Notes under the pieces: model-generated
The model's input: only the letters and a program-made list of their open reading frames with translations
What the model was told of the DNA's origin: nothing
The model's database searches: none
DNA from: Bacteroidales bacterium
GTDB taxonomy: Bacteria > Bacteroidota > Bacteroidia > Bacteroidales > F082
NCBI GenBank assembly: GCA_017477425.1
Contig: JAFUVT010000016.1
Span: 1-64,000, forward strand
Reading direction: 5' to 3'
Length of the DNA stretch: 64,000 nt
Shown: positions 58,702 through 64,000 of the stretch, piece by piece
Layout of the letters: the number at the start of each line of letters is the position of its first letter
Position numbering within the stretch: position 1 is the first letter of the stretch
Translations under genes and position numbers: made by a program

Positions 58702-61134
58702 TTACATCCCGCCCATGCCTTGTGGCGCACCTTGCGACTCACCCTCGCCTTGACGAGCGCGTTGTTCAAGCTCCATTTTGCCGAAACGGAAGGTCAAGCC
58801 GACGGAAACACTGCGACTGTTGTACTTGTAGTTCGACGTGGATTGCACATACGGGCTGTCATTGGTCTGGCCGAAGCTGTTCCAGTTGAAGATGTCGTTG
58901 GCGTTGACATACACCGAAAGTTTGCGGTCGAAGAAGTCGGCGCGAAGGCCGGCATTGATGCCATAGTTAGCATGACGCTCACTGAACAAAGACTGCGTCG
59001 GGGAGCTGTAGTAGCCCGAAGCGGTCACTTCCAATTTGTTCCAAAGCTTGGCCCACATATTCAGGCGCAAACTGTAGGACCAAGTGTCGAACTCGTAAGG
59101 ATGCCCGTTGTATTCCGTGTAAATATATGAATCGTAAAGGTTGGCGTAGAAACGCATATTGAAGAAGCCACTCGGGCGATACATCACATTGGCTTCCAAG
59201 CCCGTCCTATGGCTCTGGCCCACGTTGACCGGATAGGAATATTGCACCACGCGGTTGTAAAGCCAATGGTATTCAGAGAGTTGTATTTCATTGACTTCGT
59301 TGGTCTTGCCACGATAATAAGCCGACAAACCCACCGAACCAAACTTGTCCCAATATTTGGTCCAGCCCGCCTCAACGGAGTGTGTATAGATACGGTCCAA
59401 ATCGGGATTGCCTGTGCTGTATTCGTCCTCGTGATACATGGGGAAGGCACTCAACTCCTCGGCTTCGGGAGCAGCAATGCGCATCGTGTAGCTCAACCTG
59501 AAGTTGTGCATCGACTTGGTGCGATACGACAAGTGCAGCGAAGGCCTGACGCTGAAGAACGGCTTGCGGAAATCGTATTGCGACGAATCAGGATAGGCTC
59601 CACTGACTATCTCGCTCACGAAACGCACACCTGGCTTTATGGTAAAGCCACCGAATTTGTGCTGCAACGTGATGAACGCCTCGTTGTTAATGCTGGTGAA
59701 ACGGGCATTGTAGGACCTATACAAATCCCTGATGGTGTCGCCATTGACAATCGAGTCGGTGATGAGATAGCGTGTCTCGGGGTCGTAACCCACGTTGTAG
59801 CCCACCGAGATTTCGCCGTTTTCCGAATAGGGCAGGTTATAGACGATTTCGCCTTCCGCGCCCATAGAGCCGTACTCTCCATACTGATGCATCACGCGAG
59901 TGCGTTCCGTGGGCAAGGTAAACTCCCTCGTAATCGTGCCGCCATTGGCACCGCCCCAGCCCATTCCATTGAGGCTGACGGAAAGGTTGTGGCCCTTGTT
60001 GTTGAACTTGTGCTGATAGTACAAGCCGCCGTTGGCGAAAAAGTTGCGACTGGGCGCAGACGAGCTTTCAGTAATGGCAGTGACGACGGAATCGGGCAAG
60101 AACTCTTCCCTGAACATATAGGTGCGGTTGACGTTGTTGCCCCAATTCGGCCACGCGCTGAACCACAAATTCAGGCTATTGGCCGTATCAATCTCATAAT
60201 CAAGGCTGAAGTAGCCGCCCGTGTTGTAGCCTTTGTTGCTGTATCTTGCCGAATCGATTTCGTGGTTGGCCAAGAGTCCGTCTTCGGTAAACAACGATTG
60301 ATCCACGAAGTTGTTGCCTTTCCAATGGCTGTAACCGCCATTGATGTAGGCGTTGAAAGTCAGTTTCTCGTTCGACCAGACGTAGGATGCCCACGGGCCA
60401 ATGTAAGGATTCGTTGATGCGTTCACGCCAAAGCTGAAGAACTCGTTCTTCTGCACCTTGGCATTGGTGACGATATTGATGATGCCGTCGGCCTTAGAGC
60501 CATAGCGCGCCGAGGGGTTGGTGATGACTTCCACACGGTCGAGGCTGTTGGCAGGCAAGGTCTGAATATAGGTCTTGAGGTTCTCGGCGGTCATGTGCGA
60601 GGGTTTGTCGTTGATCCACACCTCCACGCTCGACGTGCCGCGCAGGGTGATGTTGCCCTCCACGTCCACCTCCACGCCCGGCGCGTTCTGCAAGGCATCC
60701 GACAGCGTTCCCGTCTGGATGCTATTGTCTTCGGCCACGTTGTACATCGTCTTTTCGCCCTCCACGGCAAACAGCGGACGCTTCTCGGTGATGGTCACCT
60801 CATTGAGTTTGGTGGAACCTTCCTTGAGTTTCAAGTTTCCAAGGTCTTGATTGCCTTTCACTTGCAGTTCCTGCTCGTAGGTCTGGAAACCGATGGCCGA
60901 AATTTGCAGGCGATAATCGCCGTTGGGCGCAAGCAGCTCGAAGCGACCTTTGTCGTCGGAGGCGGCACCGCTGACGAAGACGCTGTCCGTCTGCCGGAAC
61001 AGCCCCACGTTGACGAAAGGAATGCTCTTGCCGTTGGCTTCCTCGACGATGGTTCCGGTGATTTTGCTCTGTGCCCAAGCAGGCGCGATGAAGCACACAC
61101 AAAGTGTCAAAAGCGTGAAAATGCGTTTGTTCAT
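58702..61134 (-). CDS. TonB-dependent receptor (OMP_b-brl_3 family)
   Basis: 810 residues. Signal peptide MNKRIFTLLTLCVCFIAPAW; carboxypeptidase-regulatory-like domain (SKITGTIVEEANGKSIPFVN, FELLAPNGDYRLQISAIGFQ); plug with SDALQNAPGVEVDVEGNITL and NPSARYGSKADGIINI; and a C-terminal barrel. The tail is Gln/Gly/Met-rich. Substrate unknown. Start is the ATG giving a signal peptide. It is preceded by a leader of about 140 bases after the TATTTTTG box at 61278-61285. No SusD partner is adjacent. Confidence 0.88.
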   Translation of the reverse strand: MNKRIFTLLTLCVCFIAPAWAQSKITGTIVEEANGKSIPFVNVGLFRQTDSVFVSGAASDDKGRFELLAPNGDYRLQISAIGFQTYEQELQVKGNQDLGNLKLKEGSTKLNEVTITEKRPLFAVEGEKTMYNVAEDNSIQTGTLSDALQNAPGVEVDVEGNITLRGTSSVEVWINDKPSHMTAENLKTYIQTLPANSLDRVEVITNPSARYGSKADGIINIVTNAKVQKNEFFSFGVNASTNPYIGPWASYVWSNEKLTFNAYINGGYSHWKGNNFVDQSLFTEDGLLANHEIDSARYSNKGYNTGGYFSLDYEIDTANSLNLWFSAWPNWGNNVNRTYMFREEFLPDSVVTAITESSSAPSRNFFANGGLYYQHKFNNKGHNLSVSLNGMGWGGANGGTITREFTLPTERTRVMHQYGEYGSMGAEGEIVYNLPYSENGEISVGYNVGYDPETRYLITDSIVNGDTIRDLYRSYNARFTSINNEAFITLQHKFGGFTIKPGVRFVSEIVSGAYPDSSQYDFRKPFFSVRPSLHLSYRTKSMHNFRLSYTMRIAAPEAEELSAFPMYHEDEYSTGNPDLDRIYTHSVEAGWTKYWDKFGSVGLSAYYRGKTNEVNEIQLSEYHWLYNRVVQYSYPVNVGQSHRTGLEANVMYRPSGFFNMRFYANLYDSYIYTEYNGHPYEFDTWSYSLRLNMWAKLWNKLEVTASGYYSSPTQSLFSERHANYGINAGLRADFFDRKLSVYVNANDIFNWNSFGQTNDSPYVQSTSNYKYNSRSVSVGLTFRFGKMELEQRARQGEGESQGAPQGMGGM

Positions 61135-61277
61135 AATTATAGGTTTTGAATGATTTTGAGTTGTTTGCTTTGATAACGGCGACACCTTATTAATATTGCC
61201 GTCCGTGTGGGTTTTGTAGATGTTTGCCATAACAATTTTGTTTTACTTGTTTAGTGTATTAGTTTAATATCACACTG

Positions 61278-61285
61278 CAAAAATA
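61278..61285 (-). promoter_or_regulatory. -7 box TATTTTTG for the TonB-dependent receptor
   Basis: CAAAAATA on the plus strand, with a partial -33 element about 18 bases away. Confidence 0.5.
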
Positions 61286-61339
61286 CGGCTTTTTTTGATA
61301 CTATCAAGGGAAAAGTGAGATTTTTTTTGCAGGCCGTTG

Positions 61340-61367
61340 GTAGAGACGTTCCGCGCAACGTCTCTAC
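61340..61367. repeat. GAGACG palindrome overlapping a stop codon (family 2)
   Basis: Arms GTAGAGACGTT and AACGTCTCTAC; the TAG stop of the neighbouring minus-strand gene lies inside the arm (61364-61366). Confidence 0.8.
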
Positions 61368-62638
61368 TGCCTGACCAACCGCTCGCAGAAATCGTCCAAT
61401 TTGTCCTTCCCCCAATTCCAGTTGATGAAAAACGAATTGTTGGTAACGCCTTGTATGGAAGTGAATGTCGTCTTTCTATACACTACACCGTCCACGACAA
61501 ATGCGATGTCAATCGACTTGATTTCCTCGTCGGGATTGAAGTAGCCACTCCAAAGCTGTTTCGCCTCGGGAGTCATGAAGAACAGCACAGGGATGGTTTC
61601 CTCACCATGGTCAACTTTGGGTTCTCGTACCGTGATTCTTTCCACGACAGGCCGTCCGCCAATGCGTTTCGAGCTGACCAAAGGGCCTTCTGGCGAAGCC
61701 ATCTTCAGCGCGTAGAGGTTCACGGTCTGTCCGTCGTCGCCATAACCTTTCGCGACTATGATAGACGGGTCTTCGTGCCATAGTTTGGTCAAGGCGGGGA
61801 CATCCTCGGCGGCGATGAGTGTATCGGCAAAGACCTCCCAAATCGAGAGATCGTCATCCACGGGGAGGCTGTCATCCGTCCGCGTGTAGGTGACATTCCG
61901 CCACATCGGGGGCAATTTCAGGTAAGTACCGACAATCGTGTAGGCCCAAATGTCGAAGCCGATGAACAAGACCAGCACCGCCGCGCAAAACAGTTTCTGC
62001 TTTTTGTCGAAGCCGGTTCTCTTACTATTATTAATTAAGGTATCATCAGAAGCCTCGATTTGTCGGATAATCTCAGCGCAAGGCCTTGTCTTATAGCGGA
62101 TTTCAGCAACGCCAATAGACACAAACGCCACAATCACAAAGCAAAACACCAAGATGAAAGTTGTCATATTGGGCAGTTGAAAGTCCTTGCCTACCAGTGC
62201 CAGAAACAGTCCTGCCACAAGAATGAGCCCAGTGGAATAATTCAATACGGTAAAGATGGAAAAGAGTTTCTTGAAACTTCGGGCATTATTGGATAAAGTC
62301 AAAAGATTGCTGTTTTCTATTGTTTTTGGTTGCAACTTCCTCGTTATCAGCAGTTCAACAACCAAGCATACAGAACAAAAAGCCAACCAAAACACTTCTA
62401 AAGATGGCTTGCCACCAAATATCCATCTGATGAACAACAGACCGACAATGGCTATAATTGGATAAAGGATGACTTGTTTCCAACGGTAGCGTCGGTAGAA
62501 GTCAGTGCCTTGTTTGACAGACGACTTCATCAGCCTATCGTTCACGATTTCCTGTTGGTCGAACTGCTGTTTCAGCGTTTCGTATTGGGCCTTCAGTTGG
62601 TCCAGTTCGGAGAGGTTGTTGTTTTCTTGTTGTTCCAT
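61364..62638 (-). CDS. Membrane protein downstream of ECF sigma factor (anti-sigma-like, unproven)
   Basis: 424 residues. An N-terminal coiled coil (LSELDQLKAQYETLKQQFDQ) precedes about five membrane spans (VILYPIIAIVGLLFIRWIFG, FWLAFCSVCLVVELLITRKL, STGLILVAGLFLALVGKDFQ, TFILVFCFVIVAFVSIGVAE, LFCAAVLVLFIGFDIWAYTI). The C-terminal periplasmic domain is not recognised. Twelve bases after the sigma gene, so it may regulate it, as anti-sigma factors do. Its stop codon sits in a palindrome. Confidence 0.7.
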   Translation of the reverse strand: MEQQENNNLSELDQLKAQYETLKQQFDQQEIVNDRLMKSSVKQGTDFYRRYRWKQVILYPIIAIVGLLFIRWIFGGKPSLEVFWLAFCSVCLVVELLITRKLQPKTIENSNLLTLSNNARSFKKLFSIFTVLNYSTGLILVAGLFLALVGKDFQLPNMTTFILVFCFVIVAFVSIGVAEIRYKTRPCAEIIRQIEASDDTLINNSKRTGFDKKQKLFCAAVLVLFIGFDIWAYTIVGTYLKLPPMWRNVTYTRTDDSLPVDDDLSIWEVFADTLIAAEDVPALTKLWHEDPSIIVAKGYGDDGQTVNLYALKMASPEGPLVSSKRIGGRPVVERITVREPKVDHGEETIPVLFFMTPEAKQLWSGYFNPDEEIKSIDIAFVVDGVVYRKTTFTSIQGVTNNSFFINWNWGKDKLDDFCERLVRQ

Positions 62639-62650
62639 GATGATTTCCTT

Positions 62651-63139
62651 TCATTCGTTTTTCGACATTTTCACCAATTTTTCCTTGATGCGCAGCAGAC
62701 GGACGCCCACATTGTTGGGCGTGATGCCGATGATGGCGCCGATTTCGTCGTAGCTGACGCCTTCGAGCCAAAGCAGGATGAGGCTTCGGTCGATGAGGTC
62801 GAGGCGCGAGATGCGGTCGTAGAGTTCGCGGATTTGCTGCGTGGAGGGGTCGTCGGCCTCGTAAGGGTCGATGTCCACGCTCAGCGGCACCGTCTCGATG
62901 CGGCGACGTTGCTTCTTGTCCTGATTGATAGCCGTGTTAAGTGCCACGCGGTAGATCCAGGTGCGGGCGGTGCTGCGGCCCTCGTAGGTGTCGAAGCCGT
63001 TCCAAAGCCGGATGAGGATTTCCTGAAACAGGTCGTCGATTTCGGCCTTGTCGTGCGAGAACATATAGCACACGGTGTAAATCGTCCGCTTGTGTTGCCG
63101 CACCAAAAGTTCAAACTGATGTTCCTTGTCGTTGTTCAT
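62651..63139 (-). CDS. ECF-type RNA polymerase sigma factor
   Basis: 162 residues. Region 2 (TVCYMFSHDKAEIDDLFQEI, STARTWIYRVALNTAIN) and region 4 (DLIDRSLILLWLEGVSYDEI, NNVGVRLLRIKEKLVKM) are intact. The start is the ATG of MNNDKEHQ, with a TACCTTTG box at 63177-63184. It is co-transcribed with the membrane gene downstream. Its target promoters are unknown. Confidence 0.92.
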   Translation of the reverse strand: MNNDKEHQFELLVRQHKRTIYTVCYMFSHDKAEIDDLFQEILIRLWNGFDTYEGRSTARTWIYRVALNTAINQDKKQRRRIETVPLSVDIDPYEADDPSTQQIRELYDRISRLDLIDRSLILLWLEGVSYDEIGAIIGITPNNVGVRLLRIKEKLVKMSKNE

Positions 63140-63176
63140 AATGCGTTTTCGCTGCAACGGTCATCATGTTTGACAA

Positions 63177-63184
63177 CAAAGGTA
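63177..63184 (-). promoter_or_regulatory. -7 box TACCTTTG for the ECF sigma gene
   Basis: CAAAGGTA on the plus strand, 37 bases upstream of the ATG. Confidence 0.55.
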
Positions 63185-63290
63185 GGGATTTATTACAACC
63201 GCGAGGTGGCATTTGCCAATTTCTTTCAAGAAGAATGGTAAAATTGCCTCGTTTCTTGAATAAAGTGTTGGTTGTAGGCAACACTTTCCA

Positions 63291-64000
63291 CTATTTTCTT
63301 TTCAATATCGCTCCCGTTCCCGCCAAAACCACCATTCCGCCACCTACGACCCAAAGCCACGGAAAACCGCCTTCCGTTTCATCGATGGCGCCAAGCGTTT
63401 CTTCCACTGGCTCAACATAATAGATATACTTGCCGTCGTGGATGAGTTGCAAGGTGTAGTTGAGGATGGAATCACCGTGGGCGAAGGAAAGTTCTTCGGG
63501 AGTGAAGTTGACGGGATAGTCGGGCAGCACTCCGCGACCGAAGGGGAAACGCTCGTTGACCACCGTGTCAAATACAATTTTAATAATCGGTATTTGGATG
63601 GCAATATCGGAAATGGGCAATATGTATTGCGTGAAATTCTCTGCCTTCATTTGATGGTAAGCCGAGCCTGTCTCGCGCCCGACGATGACACCACGGTTCT
63701 GCTTTTTCACCCAGCCTGCAAACATGGTGGAAGCCGAAAACGAAGTCTCGTTGGTGAGCAGATACAGCCGCCCTTTATAGTTGACTAAAGAATCAGGTGA
63801 CTTCCATTCCGGCTCGTCCTTTACAAACCCCTCACCATTCGGAAGCGGCTTGTAATCAGGATAATAGTCTTCTTGGTTGGCATCCACAGGACAACTGCCG
63901 AAGCATTGATAACCACCTTTTTTGTTCACGATTTTGCGCAGTCTGGTGCAGAAAGACTTTTGGGCAAGATAGGAATACACATTTTCCGTTATCTCTCGCG
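63291..64000 (-). CDS. C-terminal tail of an S41-family peptidase (truncated by the window edge)
   Basis: Open from the window edge to the stop at 63291. The frame stays open past the first internal GTG, so the true start is outside. It contains LYLLTNETSFSASTMFAGWV (S41 nucleophile Ser within TSFSAS), GVIVGRETGSAYHQM and FPFGRGVLPDYPVNF, the tail-specific protease pattern. The C-terminus is a membrane span (WLWVVGGGMVVLAGTGAILK). The active site Lys/Glu region lies partly here. It could be a CtpA-like or tricorn-type protein. Confidence 0.75.
   Translation of the reverse strand, partial: REITENVYSYLAQKSFCTRLRKIVNKKGGYQCFGSCPVDANQEDYYPDYKPLPNGEGFVKDEPEWKSPDSLVNYKGRLYLLTNETSFSASTMFAGWVKKQNRGVIVGRETGSAYHQMKAENFTQYILPISDIAIQIPIIKIVFDTVVNERFPFGRGVLPDYPVNFTPEELSFAHGDSILNYTLQLIHDGKYIYYVEPVEETLGAIDETEGGFPWLWVVGGGMVVLAGTGAILKRK

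Overview
The window looks like chromosomal DNA from a Bacteroidales bacterium, probably an anaerobic, gut- or rumen-type lineage. The signs are several secreted proteins with type IX secretion (T9SS) C-terminal sorting domains, including a gingipain-like C25 peptidase; promoters of the Bacteroidetes TAnnTTTG type in front of most transcription units; a complete MoxR/Bat aerotolerance-type operon; a TonB-dependent receptor; and SufBCDS iron-sulfur assembly. No rRNA, tRNA, CRISPR array, phage module or insertion-sequence transposase was found. Coordinates and starts are by eye. Several starts were moved to an internal ATG where the longest frame begins with TTG/GTG or inside a repeat or promoter.

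Layout. 1-850: an array of palindromic elements with a small GIY-YIG nuclease gene inside it. 0.85-7.0 kb (minus): a short-chain acyl-CoA dehydrogenase, a biotin-dependent carboxylase alpha subunit and a T9SS-exported beta-propeller. 7.2-16.5 kb (minus): moxR, DUF58, a BatD-like membrane protein, batA, batB, batC, batD, batE. 16.8-20.5 kb (minus): etfB, etfA and a second acyl-CoA dehydrogenase. 20.5-27.7 kb: an accessory-looking stretch with a putative structured RNA and micro-ORF, a Bro-N/Fic fusion, hydE, the C25 peptidase and a second Bro-N protein. 27.8-35.0 kb (plus): FG-GAP T9SS protein, beta-CASP nuclease, hisS, hutH and two membrane proteins. 35.0-39.4 kb (minus): sufB-C-D-S. 39.6-45.4 kb: a PHP-domain protein and two GT-C glycosyltransferases, convergent with a DUF2079 protein. 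45.4-52.9 kb: pepT, YitT, YgiQ, a lipoprotein amidohydrolase, a PTS IIC-like permease, recX and a LytTR regulator. 53.0-56.9 kb (minus): fabH-fabF-fabZ-acpP-fabG. 57-64 kb: a T9SS protein, a TonB-dependent receptor, an ECF sigma factor with a membrane partner, and the end of an S41 protease.

How it fits together. The two acyl-CoA dehydrogenases and ETF suggest CoA-thioester oxidation feeding a flavin electron carrier. The carboxylase would use CO2/biotin on acyl-CoA. The Bat operon, Suf system and FAS cluster are envelope, Fe-S and lipid housekeeping.

The most unusual content is non-coding. At least five families of short palindromes are scattered through spacers and, in several cases, inside genes in frame (hydE, sufS, the T9SS gene at 57 kb). 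In two families part of the stem is conserved while the rest varies but stays complementary. One family brackets the GIY-YIG gene and includes a copy nested within another. A leader-like structured segment at 20.92-21.17 kb, with mutually exclusive pairings ahead of a tiny ORF, is a second candidate for something undescribed.
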